A stretch of 64,000 nucleotides of DNA from Lachnospiraceae bacterium (GTDB lineage: Bacteria > Bacillota > Clostridia > Lachnospirales > Lachnospiraceae), in the NCBI GenBank assembly GCA_017513005.1, contig JAFWDM010000123.1:1-64000 (forward strand). The letters are read 5' to 3'. A program made the position numbers and the translations under genes. Of this stretch, positions 17,635-26,078 are shown one piece after another. The notes under the pieces are model-generated. The model was given only the letters and a program-made list of their open reading frames with translations. It did no database searches and was not told the origin of the DNA. Within the stretch, counting starts at the first letter, position 1, and every line of letters begins with the position of its first letter.

Positions 17635-18351
17635 TTACAAAAACCGGGTCAGCAGCTCTTCCGGGCGGTCAATGATGGTCAGCGGGTGGAGTGACTGCAG
17701 AAAACGCCGGGAGCGGAAGCCCCAGGAGACACAGATGCAGTCCATGCCGGCACTTGCGGCGGCTTCGATGTCGATCTCCGTATCGCCGAGATAGACGGCT
17801 TCCTCCGGCGAGGCGCCAATTTCCCGCAGCGTGGCAAGTGTCATGTCCGGGGCAGGTTTTCTGCGCATGCCGGGCTGTTCGCCGATGGCGGCGTCAAACA
17901 GGTTTTCAAAACAGTCCGCGGCCAGTTTTTTGACCGCGGGGTCGGGTTTGTTGGAGACGACCGCTGTCCGGATCTTTCTTGCGCGAAGTGTGCGGAGCAG
18001 GTCCAGGATCCCGTCATAGGGACCTGTCCGGTCCATACTGTGGTCCAGATAATAAGGGCGGTAGATCGTCTCGATGCGGGCGACTTCCGCTTCTTCTATG
18101 CCCGGGGCGGCGGGGCAGGCCGGTGTGCCGATCAGGCGCAGCTTCTCCTCGTCCTCCATACCTGCCTCCATGGCAAGGGCCCGCTGCAGGGCGGTGTGGG
18201 CGCCGCTGCCGAACATGCGCATCCCGTCGGCCCGCACGAAATCGTGCCGGTGGCCGCACTGCTTCATCGCGTAATTGACGGCTGCCGTGAGATCGTCAGC
18301 CGTATCCAGGATCGTCCCGTCCATATCAAAAATGATCGCACTGTATTTCAT
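17635..18351 (-). CDS. HAD-family phosphatase (phosphoglycolate phosphatase-like)
   Basis: A 238-residue HAD hydrolase. Motif I is FDMDGTILDT near residue 9, motif II VVSNKP near residue 118, and motifs III/IV AVYLGDTEIDIEAA. A helical cap lies between I and II. The start at 18351 has GGAG 8 bases upstream and puts motif I at the usual place; the longer frame to 18429 is unlikely. The substrate cannot be told from sequence. It follows the FtsK-like gene by 28 bases. Confidence 0.88.
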   Translation of the reverse strand: MKYSAIIFDMDGTILDTADDLTAAVNYAMKQCGHRHDFVRADGMRMFGSGAHTALQRALAMEAGMEDEEKLRLIGTPACPAAPGIEEAEVARIETIYRPYYLDHSMDRTGPYDGILDLLRTLRARKIRTAVVSNKPDPAVKKLAADCFENLFDAAIGEQPGMRRKPAPDMTLATLREIGASPEEAVYLGDTEIDIEAAASAGMDCICVSWGFRSRRFLQSLHPLTIIDRPEELLTRFL

Positions 18352-18379
18352 TATAGATCTCCGCTGTTTTTGTATGTCC

Positions 18380-19552
18380 CTATCTTGAGAAAAGCTTCTC
18401 CCAGAGGGAGGGGCCTTTTTCCTTTTCATCCGGCTGGCCGAAGTTATCCATGACGGCAGAGACGACAGCGCGGATCTCTTTTGCCGTCACGATGCCGCTC
18501 TGCAGAAGATAGGGGGTGGAAGAGGAACCGTCCAGATAATAGAGCATGCCCTTTTTGCCGAGCTTTTCCGCGCCCTTTCTGTCCACCATGACGTAGGAGT
18601 CGGCCACAGTGTCCGTGCGGAGGCAGACTCGCGCCGGAAAGCTGTCCCGGATCGGGCGGAAATAGACGCTTTTTTCCGAGGCGGCGATCACGTGGATCCC
18701 GCAGGAAGATGCCATTTCCGAGAGGCGGGTCAGAAGGGCTGCCGCCTGGCGCTTTCCGATGGCGACAAGATTGGAATATTCCTCGATGATGACGATCAGG
18801 TGCTTCATGGTGCCTGCGCGGCGGTTGAAATCATAGATCGTCCTGCAGCGGCTGTCATACATGGCGGCATAGCGCCTGTCCACTTCGGCATTGAGATCCT
18901 CGAGCATGGCCATCTCCTCGGCGGGATCATTGGACACCTGGCAGTAGGGGATCTCCCGGTATTTGTCCAGTTCGCTCCGGCGCTGTCCGCACAGGTAGAG
19001 CTCGATCTCCTCCGGTGCGTGGGAGAGCAGGAGACTGATGACGATGCCGTGCAGGAAGCCGGTGCGCCCGGAGCCTGCCACGAGCAGGTGGGGGGTTCTT
19101 GACAGGTCTGCAAAATAACTCTGCCGGTAGATATCCATGCCGACTGCGACAGGGATCCCCTGCGGGGTGTTCTGCTGATAGTCAAACTCACTGTCGGTCA
19201 GAATATCTCCCAGATAGACCTGGTCCGTCTGCCAAGGGACATCGATATAGATATGGCCGTCCGCGCGATAGACCTGGATGTCGTTCCTGTTAAAGATCGC
19301 CTTGTAGGTGGGCAGCAGTCCGATGATCCTGTCGGCGCTGCGGCGGTCATCCGGAACGATCCCGAACCTGGTGAGGGTCGGCCCCTGGAGCTGGGTATCC
19401 AGAAGGCCGTCGACGCCGTTTTCCGCCCACAGGTCAAAGAGCTCGTCTGTGTAGGGCTTGAGGGAGCGCTCGTTCCATCTCGTATGATATTTTAAAAGAT
19501 CCTTCGTCAGGGGAAGGATGAATTCTCCGTTATTCACTATTTCAGTACACAA
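18380..19552 (-). CDS. FtsK/SpoIIIE-like motor domain protein with degenerate Walker A
   Basis: About 390 residues covering only the FtsK alpha and beta motor domains. An alpha-like part (about 55-125, GPTLTRFGIVPDD) is followed by DLSRTPHLLVAGSGRTGF, which aligns with the FtsK segment before and over the P-loop. The canonical GSGKS is replaced: residues 159-166 read AGSGRTGF, lacking the ATP-binding lysine, and Walker B is IVIIEEYSNL (about 253-262). There is no transmembrane N-terminus and no gamma DNA-reading domain. The start is uncertain: TTG at 19552 has no clear ribosome site. Probably an ATPase-dead relative. Confidence 0.78.
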   Translation of the reverse strand: MCTEIVNNGEFILPLTKDLLKYHTRWNERSLKPYTDELFDLWAENGVDGLLDTQLQGPTLTRFGIVPDDRRSADRIIGLLPTYKAIFNRNDIQVYRADGHIYIDVPWQTDQVYLGDILTDSEFDYQQNTPQGIPVAVGMDIYRQSYFADLSRTPHLLVAGSGRTGFLHGIVISLLLSHAPEEIELYLCGQRRSELDKYREIPYCQVSNDPAEEMAMLEDLNAEVDRRYAAMYDSRCRTIYDFNRRAGTMKHLIVIIEEYSNLVAIGKRQAAALLTRLSEMASSCGIHVIAASEKSVYFRPIRDSFPARVCLRTDTVADSYVMVDRKGAEKLGKKGMLYYLDGSSSTPYLLQSGIVTAKEIRAVVSAVMDNFGQPDEKEKGPSLWEKLFSR

Positions 19553-19562
19553 TCATGGAAAC

Positions 19563-19581
19563 CGCCCGCGGCAGGCGGGCG
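19563..19581 (-). terminator. GC-rich hairpin between the hydrolase and FtsK-like genes
   Basis: CGCCCGC (19563-19569) pairs with GCGGGCG (19575-19581). Reading the minus strand only a short GTTTCC follows, so termination would be weak. Confidence 0.4.
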
Positions 19582-19626
19582 AAAAACGATGTAAAAGCAA
19601 ATCGATGCGGTCTGTCCATCCGGCTG

Positions 19627-20448
19627 TCAGAAACCCAGATAGTCCATAAAGGATGCGATGACGGCATCCATCTGTCCGGGCCCTGTGAAACGATGGTCTG
19701 CACCCTCTACAGACAGGAATTCGATTCTGTTTTTTTGTGCAAAAGACTGCACGGCGGCAAAAGGGACCAGTTCATCGGAGGTCCCCTGCGCGATGCGGAT
19801 GCGGTCGGACCAGGGGCTGTAATCTGCCTTTGTGAGATCGGCAGCCTCCAGCTCCCGCAGGAAAGCGCCGGTTATGCCTGTCATCCGGTCGAATCCGGAC
19901 AGGACGATACCGCCTGTCTCGATGGCCCGGATCTCTTCGGGAGTCAGGATCGTCTGCATAAGGACATCGTGCATGACGATCGCAGGGCAGCGCAGACAGA
20001 GCCGCCTGAAGGGCATTTCCCCGTGGTCACGGATATATTTCAGCACCAGATATCCGCCGAAACTGGTCGCAGAGGCATCCAGGATCCTTGGCTGCAGCTC
20101 TTCCTGCACAAAAGACAGCACCCTGTCCAGATAGGTATCGCAGTCTGCCAGGGAGATGCATTCGTGTGCGTCATCCCCGTGGGCAGGCCAGTTAAAGATC
20201 ACCAGAGCAGTGTCGTCATGGGATGCAAGGATCTTTTCTGCCATGGTCCGGGCCATCGCGTTGTCCCTGTGGCCGGCAAAACCGTGGCAGAACAGGACCA
20301 CACGGCGAAAGCGCCCGCCGGTCAGTTCCTCTGCGGAAAGATCCGGGCCGGACTGCGCTGACCGCGCCCGGATCAGGGAGTCACTGCAGTATATTTTACA
20401 TCTGATCGTAAAATCTGCTCCCGGCAGATCAAAGTATTTTTCAGTCAT
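19627..20448 (-). CDS. Alpha/beta hydrolase
   Basis: A 273-residue serine hydrolase fold. The oxyanion HG motif is in VLFCHGFAGH (about 51-60); the nucleophile elbow is ATSFGG with Ser129; the acid is likely Asp in GTSDELVP, and the base is His in GADHRF near the C-terminus. No signal peptide, so probably cytosolic. It resembles dienelactone-hydrolase or acylaminoacyl-peptidase-type carboxylesterases, but the substrate cannot be named. It is the first gene of a minus-strand group with the FtsK-like and HAD genes. Confidence 0.85.
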   Translation of the reverse strand: MTEKYFDLPGADFTIRCKIYCSDSLIRARSAQSGPDLSAEELTGGRFRRVVLFCHGFAGHRDNAMARTMAEKILASHDDTALVIFNWPAHGDDAHECISLADCDTYLDRVLSFVQEELQPRILDASATSFGGYLVLKYIRDHGEMPFRRLCLRCPAIVMHDVLMQTILTPEEIRAIETGGIVLSGFDRMTGITGAFLRELEAADLTKADYSPWSDRIRIAQGTSDELVPFAAVQSFAQKNRIEFLSVEGADHRFTGPGQMDAVIASFMDYLGF

Positions 20449-20484
20449 CTCTGTACGTACTCCGAAAGATGGGTCTGTACTGTA

Positions 20485-20678
20485 ACGTGCTGGTTACTGT
20501 TCAGACAGCTACGAAACTCGAGGCGTTTTTCGCGGTATTCTCGCGAAAAACCCGAGTTGAACAGCGTTGACAAACTTGCGGAGCAAGTTTGTTCCCCATA
20601 TCGCGAAGCGAATTTAGCATGGGCGAACGCAAGTTACTGTCACGTCCATCGAGGGGGCGTGAACAGTAACACGTGCTG
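20485..20678. mobile_element. MITE-like element with 11-bp terminal inverted repeats and 8-bp target duplication
   Basis: GTTACTGTTCA (20493-20503) and its reverse complement (20660-20670) bound a 178-bp element. The 8 bases ACGTGCTG occur directly outside both ends (20485-20492 and 20671-20678), a target-site duplication. The body has no coding frame and is full of hairpins: TTTTTCGCG/CGCGAAAAA (20526-20550), ACAAACTTGC/GCAAGTTTGT (20570-20592) and a terminal one (20633-20670). It fills most of the 417-base gap. No transposase lies in the window. Confidence 0.75.
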
Positions 20679-20865
20679 GTCACCGGCATCCCGACCGTGG
20701 ATTTTCATTATATCACGAATACGGGAGCCGTGATATAATATTTCTCTAAACAAAAGACACAGACGGGGCTGCCTGTTTTTTTATACACATACCTTTATAC
20801 AGACGATAAAAAAGGCTCCCGGTTCCATCCGGCAACAGGCGCCGGAGAATCTGTGCACGGAGGTT

Positions 20866-21996
20866 ATGACTGTAATGATGGACAACAAAACAATACGTAT
20901 GATCGGGATCGACCTGGACGGGACCCTCCTGACGATGAGTAAGGAATTGACGAATAGTGCAAGGAAATCCGTGGAGGAGGCAATCCGGGCAGGCATCGAA
21001 GTCGTGCCCGTGACGGGGAGGCCGCTCGCCGGTGTCCCCGCAGAAGTGCTCGCCATTCCCGGGATCCGGTATATCATCACATCCAACGGAGCCAACACCT
21101 ATGATCTGTCGGCCTGGGACAGGGAGAACGGTTTTTTGACAGCGTTGCGTGAAGGAACCGGCCTGCCGCCCGGTCGGGAGGGAGACAACCTCTCCGGGAC
21201 GGCGCACACAGGTGCGGTCCATGCAGATACGGTCCATGCAGATGCGGCTGGTACAGCTGCAGAGAATGCGGGTGCGGTCCATGCAGATGCGGCTGATACA
21301 GCTGCAGAAAATGCGGGTGAGGTCAATACAGATGCAATGAATGAAGGCGTCCTCCGCAGATATCCGCTGCCGGGGGAGGCGGTCCTTCGAAAAGAGCACA
21401 TGCCGCATGAGACGGTGCGGGAGATCCTTGCAGCTGCCGGGGGGGAGGACGTGATCCGGGAGATCTTCCTGCGCGGCGTGGGATATCATGACGAAAAGAC
21501 CCAGAAAATGCTGGAGGACCGTTTTTCCATCCGTCCTCCGATCCTGCGCTACATCAATCGGAGCCGGAGGGTCGTCAGGGATTTTGAAGACCTGCTGTTG
21601 GAGGAGTCCTCGCATGTGGAAAACATCTCTCTGATGTTCCTGTCCCGGGAGTCGAGGGATTCCGTTTTCGGAAAGCTGAAAAAGATCCGCGGGAGCAGGG
21701 GGGAGAAGATCATCCATGTTCTGCTGCCCTGGCTGACAGATCTGGAGGTCACCCATGTCCTGGCGGACAAGTGGCTGGCGGTCCGGGATCTTGCGGACCG
21801 CCTGGGGGTCTGCCCCGGGCAGATCATGACACTCGGGGACGGTGATAATGACCGTCCGATGCTGCAAAATGCCGGTCTGGGGATCGCGATGGGAAACGCC
21901 CCGGATTTTGTGAAAATGACGGCGGATCTGATCACGCTGGATAACGAACATGACGGCGCCGCAGCCGCGATCCGGCAGGTTCTGGAAGAAGGATAA
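20866..21996 (+). CDS. Cof-type HAD-IIB phosphatase with a low-complexity insertion
   Basis: A 376-residue HAD hydrolase; usual length is about 270. Motif I is IGIDLDGTLL near residue 15, VVPVTGRPL carries motif II, and TLGDGDNDRPML near residue 325 is motif IV. The cap begins normally (YIITSNGANTYDL) and is interrupted by about 60-70 residues rich in A, D, H and E with 15-residue repeats. GGAGG (20859-20863) is too close to the ATG at 20866; ATG at 20875 or 20878 may be the true start. Substrate unknown, probably a sugar phosphate or cofactor. Confidence 0.88.
   Translation: MTVMMDNKTIRMIGIDLDGTLLTMSKELTNSARKSVEEAIRAGIEVVPVTGRPLAGVPAEVLAIPGIRYIITSNGANTYDLSAWDRENGFLTALREGTGLPPGREGDNLSGTAHTGAVHADTVHADAAGTAAENAGAVHADAADTAAENAGEVNTDAMNEGVLRRYPLPGEAVLRKEHMPHETVREILAAAGGEDVIREIFLRGVGYHDEKTQKMLEDRFSIRPPILRYINRSRRVVRDFEDLLLEESSHVENISLMFLSRESRDSVFGKLKKIRGSRGEKIIHVLLPWLTDLEVTHVLADKWLAVRDLADRLGVCPGQIMTLGDGDNDRPMLQNAGLGIAMGNAPDFVKMTADLITLDNEHDGAAAAIRQVLEEG
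21211..21336 (+). repeat. 45-bp tandem repeats inside the Cof-type phosphatase gene
   Basis: A 45-base unit (full copy at 21271-21315, encoding AVHADAADTAAENAG) is preceded by a near-copy from about 21229 and flanked by partial copies at 21211 and 21316. The repeat encodes the extra segment in the enzyme cap. Confidence 0.88.
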
Positions 21997-22108
21997 GCAG
22001 AGGGGCGGAAGATTCGAAAGAACAGAGGATCCGAAGGGCAGATGTTCCGGATAACAGGTGATTTTTCATTAAGAAACAGAAAAATCGAGAGGAAGGAGTA
22101 CCGCGTAC

Positions 22109-23755
22109 ATGTATGGTGCGATCATCGGCGATTTCGTCGGTTTTCTTTGCGAAAAACAGGGCAGTATAGCAGAAAACTTCGGGATCTCCCTGCTGCGGAG
22201 GGAGTCTTCGGAAAGTGCAGGACAGACTGCACAGGCAGGGGAGGCATTTTCGGATAAAACCGTTCTGACAGCAGGTCTGGAGGAAGGGCTTTTGTCTTTT
22301 GAAAAAAAACTCCCCGGGCTTCTGGCGGGGGACCGGACAGGCGGCAGGGGGAAAAATACCTTTGAGGAAGCCTTCTGTGAGGAAACAGCGGGTGCGCTGC
22401 GGCGGTTCGGGCAGGCAAGTCCCCTGGCAGGATATCCCATGGACCTGAGTATCTGGCTGTTCAGGGAGGGCACAGAGGCCTCCGCGGCGGAACAGGCCTG
22501 TGCGGCAGCCCGGGTGAGTCCGGTCGCCTGGATGTTCCAGGAGGATCTGTACATGATGCGTCATCTCGCACGCCTGCAGACGAAGCTCACCCATCAGGGA
22601 AAGGAGAGTGTACGGGCGGCGGATGCCGCAGCCTGTGCGGTCTTTCTGGCGATCCATGCCTGTACGAAGGACTATATCCGGACCTTCCTGGAGAGAACAT
22701 TCGGATACAGGATCCCGGAACCGGAGGCTGTGCGGCAGGAGATCCTGCAGGCAGGCTCCGCCCCGGAGCCGTCCCTCTGTCTCCGGGCAGCCCTGTCTGC
22801 TTTTTTATATGGAAAAGATTTTGAAGATGTCCTGCGCAGGGCGGTTTCTCCGGGAGGGGCCTCCGCGGATATTGCAGCGATCGCCGGCGCAGTGGCGGAG
22901 GCATTTTTCGGGATCCCGGATGAGTGGAGAGAGGCCTGCAGGGAGAGGCTTCCGCAGCAGATCCTTCAGGCGGCAGATGCGTTTTCACTGCGGATGTCGG
23001 AAAAAAAGAAGATCAGGGAGGAAAATCCCGCTGCCCGGGCCCGGTGGGAGAGCGCACTGACACGGGCTTCGGAGCGGCATCCCGCTGCCGTACAGGGAAA
23101 TGAACCGCTGGAGGAGGCCATTGACAGGATGCTGGAAAAAAAGGATCAGCAGTCCCTTGTGGCAGCCCTGGAGATGCTGCGCCTGCGGATGAACCAGCGG
23201 GGGCGTGTATTTGTACCGATCCTCTCGGCACAGCCCGGGGAAAACAGCGCCGGTATGGCTCCGGATGCCGGACAGTCGACAGGGACCGGATTAAGGGGGA
23301 CCACACAGGAGGCTGACAGCAGCGGCGGAAAGAGAGGTGCGCAGGAGACCGGCAGTGCCGGCGGGCCGGGCGCTGTGAAATACCGGATGCAGGCGGTCCG
23401 GACCCGGGACGGCAGACTCTGGCAGCCGGCTTATACGAGCCGGGCAAAACTGGAACGGGCTTATGCGGCGCAGGAGGCTGCGGCAAAGGCGGCAGGCAGC
23501 AGTGAAAAAACACAAGAGCGCGGCTCGCTCGTGCTCTCCTACGCACTGGATGCCCTTCTGAAAAGATTTCTGCCCCAGGATCCGGACCAGACCGCGGCGC
23601 AGCTCCAGGGAATCGTTTTAAATCCCTATGACAGGCCCTTTTTCCTGGCGAGGAAAACGATCGAAGCTCTCTTTGTAGTCGACCGGGAGGCAAAACGGAT
23701 CACAGACATTTCCCCAAAGAGTGAGGAGAGAGGAGATAGTTCCCCAAAAGAGTGA
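22109..23755 (+). CDS. ADP-ribosylglycohydrolase-like pseudoenzyme fused to an SseB-like domain
   Basis: 548 residues. The N-terminal about 290 residues match the ADP-ribosylglycohydrolase (DraG/ARH) fold: MYGAIIGDFVG at the start and AIAGAVAEAFFGIP near 258-271. The metal-binding motifs are altered: the usual TDDT reads SDKT (48-51) and the usual GGDTDT reads GGASAD (249-254). The C-terminal part (about 345-530) has SseB-like features: RVFVPILSAQ, DGRLWQPAYTSRAKLERA and GIVLNPYDRPFFLAR, split by a Gly/Ser-rich spacer. Hydrolase activity is unlikely; a binding role is possible. Start after GAAGGAG; followed by maf. Confidence 0.75.
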   Translation: MYGAIIGDFVGFLCEKQGSIAENFGISLLRRESSESAGQTAQAGEAFSDKTVLTAGLEEGLLSFEKKLPGLLAGDRTGGRGKNTFEEAFCEETAGALRRFGQASPLAGYPMDLSIWLFREGTEASAAEQACAAARVSPVAWMFQEDLYMMRHLARLQTKLTHQGKESVRAADAAACAVFLAIHACTKDYIRTFLERTFGYRIPEPEAVRQEILQAGSAPEPSLCLRAALSAFLYGKDFEDVLRRAVSPGGASADIAAIAGAVAEAFFGIPDEWREACRERLPQQILQAADAFSLRMSEKKKIREENPAARARWESALTRASERHPAAVQGNEPLEEAIDRMLEKKDQQSLVAALEMLRLRMNQRGRVFVPILSAQPGENSAGMAPDAGQSTGTGLRGTTQEADSSGGKRGAQETGSAGGPGAVKYRMQAVRTRDGRLWQPAYTSRAKLERAYAAQEAAAKAAGSSEKTQERGSLVLSYALDALLKRFLPQDPDQTAAQLQGIVLNPYDRPFFLARKTIEALFVVDREAKRITDISPKSEERGDSSPKE

Positions 23756-23771
23756 GGAGACAGGAGATTAG
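23709..23771 (+). repeat. 31-32-bp tandem duplication spanning the stop codon
   Basis: TTTCCCCAAAGAGTGAGGAG and following bases (23709-23739) are repeated at 23740-23771. The second copy contains the stop of the fusion gene and supplies the GGAGACAGGAG ribosome site of maf. Confidence 0.88.
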
Positions 23772-23773
23772 AA

Positions 23774-24370
23774 ATGGACAGATATATACTTGCATCACAG
23801 TCACCGCGCAGACGGGAACTTCTGCATGCGGTCATTCCGGAATATGATGTGATCCCTGCGCAGGGTGAAGAGGTGATCACGGCGTCTGATCCGGCGGAAA
23901 CAGTGGAGGCCCTCTCTTTGCAGAAAGCAGTGGAGATCGCACAGAAAGTCCGACCCTGTGACGGTGACCGGATCATCGTGATCGGCGCGGATACGGTGGT
24001 CGCTGTAGACGGGGAGATCCTGGGAAAGCCGGTGGACCGGGCGGACGCCGCGAGAATGATCGGCCTCCTCCAGGGACGGGAGCACCATGTGTATACCGGA
24101 GTGACTGTGTGCTGTGTACAGGGCGGCGGCCGGGAAGAAGTATCTTCTTTTTCCTTCCATGAGGAGACAGCAGTCGATGTATTTCCCATGAACCAGGGAG
24201 AGATTGAGGGGTACATCTCTTTGCGGGAGCCCTATGACAAGGCGGGGGCCTACGGGATCCAGGGGGCCTTCTGCAAATTCATCCGCGGGATCCGGGGGGA
24301 CTACAATAACGTCGTAGGACTCCCTGTTGCCCGCCTCTACCAGGAGATGGCAAGGAGGGGACTTCTGTAA
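23774..24370 (+). CDS. maf: Maf-type nucleoside triphosphate pyrophosphatase
   Basis: A 198-residue Maf/HAM1-fold protein that hydrolyses non-canonical or excess nucleotides such as dTTP/UTP. The start YILASQSPRRRELL is the family signature; GADTVVAVDGEILGKP and the KAGAYGIQGAF segment follow. Length is normal. It starts 18 bases after the preceding stop and ends before a bidirectional terminator. Confidence 0.95.
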   Translation: MDRYILASQSPRRRELLHAVIPEYDVIPAQGEEVITASDPAETVEALSLQKAVEIAQKVRPCDGDRIIVIGADTVVAVDGEILGKPVDRADAARMIGLLQGREHHVYTGVTVCCVQGGGREEVSSFSFHEETAVDVFPMNQGEIEGYISLREPYDKAGAYGIQGAFCKFIRGIRGDYNNVVGLPVARLYQEMARRGLL

Positions 24371-24463
24371 AGAGCATAACCGTGCACCTGCTCGTGGACT
24401 TTGGCGGGGCGTAAGATCCTTCGCGACCTTTTGACTCTGACAGCATTTTGTGAAAAGAATTAT

Positions 24464-24500
24464 AAAACCCGGGACACGTTTTCTTTGTGTCCCGGGTTTT
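24464..24500. terminator. Bidirectional terminator between maf and pyrI
   Basis: A perfect 14-bp stem, AAAACCCGGGACAC (24464-24477) with GTGTCCCGGGTTTT (24487-24500), loop of 9. Both strands end in a T-run, serving the convergent maf and pyrBI transcripts. Confidence 0.93.
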
Positions 24501-24533
24501 GTTGATCGGTCTGTAAGTCTGCCGGCCTGTGTG

Positions 24534-24974
24534 TCACCAGTCCGTCTCCTGCTCCGTGTATTTCTCATCGCAGTAGCGGCAGCGGTATATATTGCTGCGG
24601 GTGTCGGCGAGATAGAAAATGTGCTGGATCCCCTGCTCGATGGTCGTGATGCAGCGGGGATTGTTGCACCTGATCACGTTGCGGATCTCTTTGGGGAGCT
24701 GGATCCGTTTCTTCATGACGAGTTCCCCGTTGCGGATTATGTTGACGGTGACATCCGGATCGATAAAGGGGATGACGTCGAGGTTGATGCTCTCCGCATC
24801 CGTCTCGATCTTGAGGATGTCCTTTTTGCCCATGATGTTGCTGCGGGCATTTTTGATGATGGCAACGGGGCATTCCAGTTTATTGAGCTGCAGATGATGA
24901 TAAATGGACATGCCGCGTCCGGCATGGATGTGGTCGAGCACGATTCCGTTTTCGATTTTTCCGACATTGAGCAT
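24534..24974 (-). CDS. pyrI: Aspartate carbamoyltransferase regulatory subunit
   Basis: 146 residues, normal for PyrI. The N-terminal nucleotide-binding domain starts with IENGIVLDHIHAG; the zinc domain has four cysteines in CNNPRC and CRYC. PyrI binds CTP/ATP and controls the PyrB catalytic trimers. It follows pyrB by 86 bases with AGGAGG 7 bases before the ATG. A regulated PyrBI holoenzyme is known from enterobacteria, archaea and some Clostridia. Confidence 0.96.
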   Translation of the reverse strand: MLNVGKIENGIVLDHIHAGRGMSIYHHLQLNKLECPVAIIKNARSNIMGKKDILKIETDAESINLDVIPFIDPDVTVNIIRNGELVMKKRIQLPKEIRNVIRCNNPRCITTIEQGIQHIFYLADTRSNIYRCRYCDEKYTEQETDW

Positions 24975-25060
24975 AGCGGACCCTCCTGAAGACTGGATGT
25001 AAATGGGGATATGATCGTGTATAAATGCAAATTCCTTACTGCGCTGCAGAGTTCCTCAGG

Positions 25061-26011
25061 TCATTCGACAGGCGTCTGCGTGACGGTGCCGTCCTCGTTC
25101 ACGTGGATCCCGAGCAGGGTCAGGATCAGGGCCATGCGGGCGTATACGCCGTACTGGACCTGCCGGAAGTAGGCGGCGCGGGGATCATTGTCGACTTCAA
25201 CGGAGATCTCGTTGACGCGCGGCAGGGGATGCAGGACAAACATGTTGTTTTTTGCCTTGCGCATGATCCGTTTGTTCAGGACATAAAAATCCTTCAGGCG
25301 GACATAATCCTCTTCATTAAAGAAGCGCTCGCGCTGGACGCGTGTCATATAGAGGATGTCCAGTTTTCCGATCACGTCTTCCAGCTTGATGAATTCGTCA
25401 TACTGGATATCGTGTTCATCGAGCCTTTCGAAGATATATTCGGGAATACGCAGTTCCTTGGGGGAGATAAAGACGAAGCGGATGCCCTCGTAGCGGGACA
25501 TGGCGTCGATCAGGGAGTGGACCGTGCGGCCGAACTTGAGGTCGCCGCACAGGCCGATGGTCATATGATTGAGACGCCCCATAAGGGAACGGATCGTGAA
25601 CATGTCGGTCAGGGTCTGCGTGGGATGCTGGTGGCCTCCGTCCCCGCAGTTGATGATGGGGATCCGGGATACCTGTGTGGCGACCATGGCCGCGCCCTCC
25701 TTGGGGTGGCGGATCGCCGCGATATCGGCAAAACAGGAGACGGTGCGGATCGTGTCCGCGACACTCTCGCCCTTGGAAACGGAGGAACTGGTGGCATCGG
25801 AAAATCCCATGGTGGACCCGCCCAGATTCAGCATGGCGGTCTCTGTGGAGAGCCGGGTGCGGGTCGAAGGTTCATAGAAGAGCGTTGCCAGTTTTTTGCC
25901 CCGGCAGGCGTTCGCGTACTTCTGAGGATTGGCTTCAATGTCTGCGGCAAGATCGAACAGGGCATCGAGCTCTTGTGTTTTAAAATCCAGCGGGGTCAGA
26001 ATATGTCGCAT
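25061..26011 (-). CDS. pyrB: Aspartate carbamoyltransferase catalytic subunit
   Basis: 316 residues. It joins carbamoyl phosphate and aspartate in pyrimidine synthesis. The carbamoyl-phosphate motif STRTRLS is near residue 48, followed by [15 protein letters not shown] residues ([14 protein letters not shown]) and HPLPR near residue 260. ATG at 26011 was chosen because AAAGGAG lies 5 bases upstream and [10 protein letters not shown] matches typical starts; the longer open frame to 26155 is not supported. No pyr attenuator of the PyrR type was recognised upstream. Confidence 0.96.
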   Translation of the reverse strand: MRHILTPLDFKTQELDALFDLAADIEANPQKYANACRGKKLATLFYEPSTRTRLSTETAMLNLGGSTMGFSDATSSSVSKGESVADTIRTVSCFADIAAIRHPKEGAAMVATQVSRIPIINCGDGGHQHPTQTLTDMFTIRSLMGRLNHMTIGLCGDLKFGRTVHSLIDAMSRYEGIRFVFISPKELRIPEYIFERLDEHDIQYDEFIKLEDVIGKLDILYMTRVQRERFFNEEDYVRLKDFYVLNKRIMRKAKNNMFVLHPLPRVNEISVEVDNDPRAAYFRQVQYGVYARMALILTLLGIHVNEDGTVTQTPVE

Positions 26012-26078
26012 ACACGCTCCTTTCTGTAAAAATGAGAAATAAAAACCGACACGGCAGTGCAGGGCGGCAGGCACTTTT

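Noticed and set aside
18380..19552. Prophage or conjugative element suggested by an FtsK-like gene
   Set aside because: No integrase, relaxase, capsid or replication genes are near; neighbours are ordinary metabolic genes.
20493..20670. Known non-coding RNA gene such as 6S RNA or RNase P RNA
   Set aside because: No conserved core of those RNAs is present; inverted ends plus target duplication fit a mobile element.
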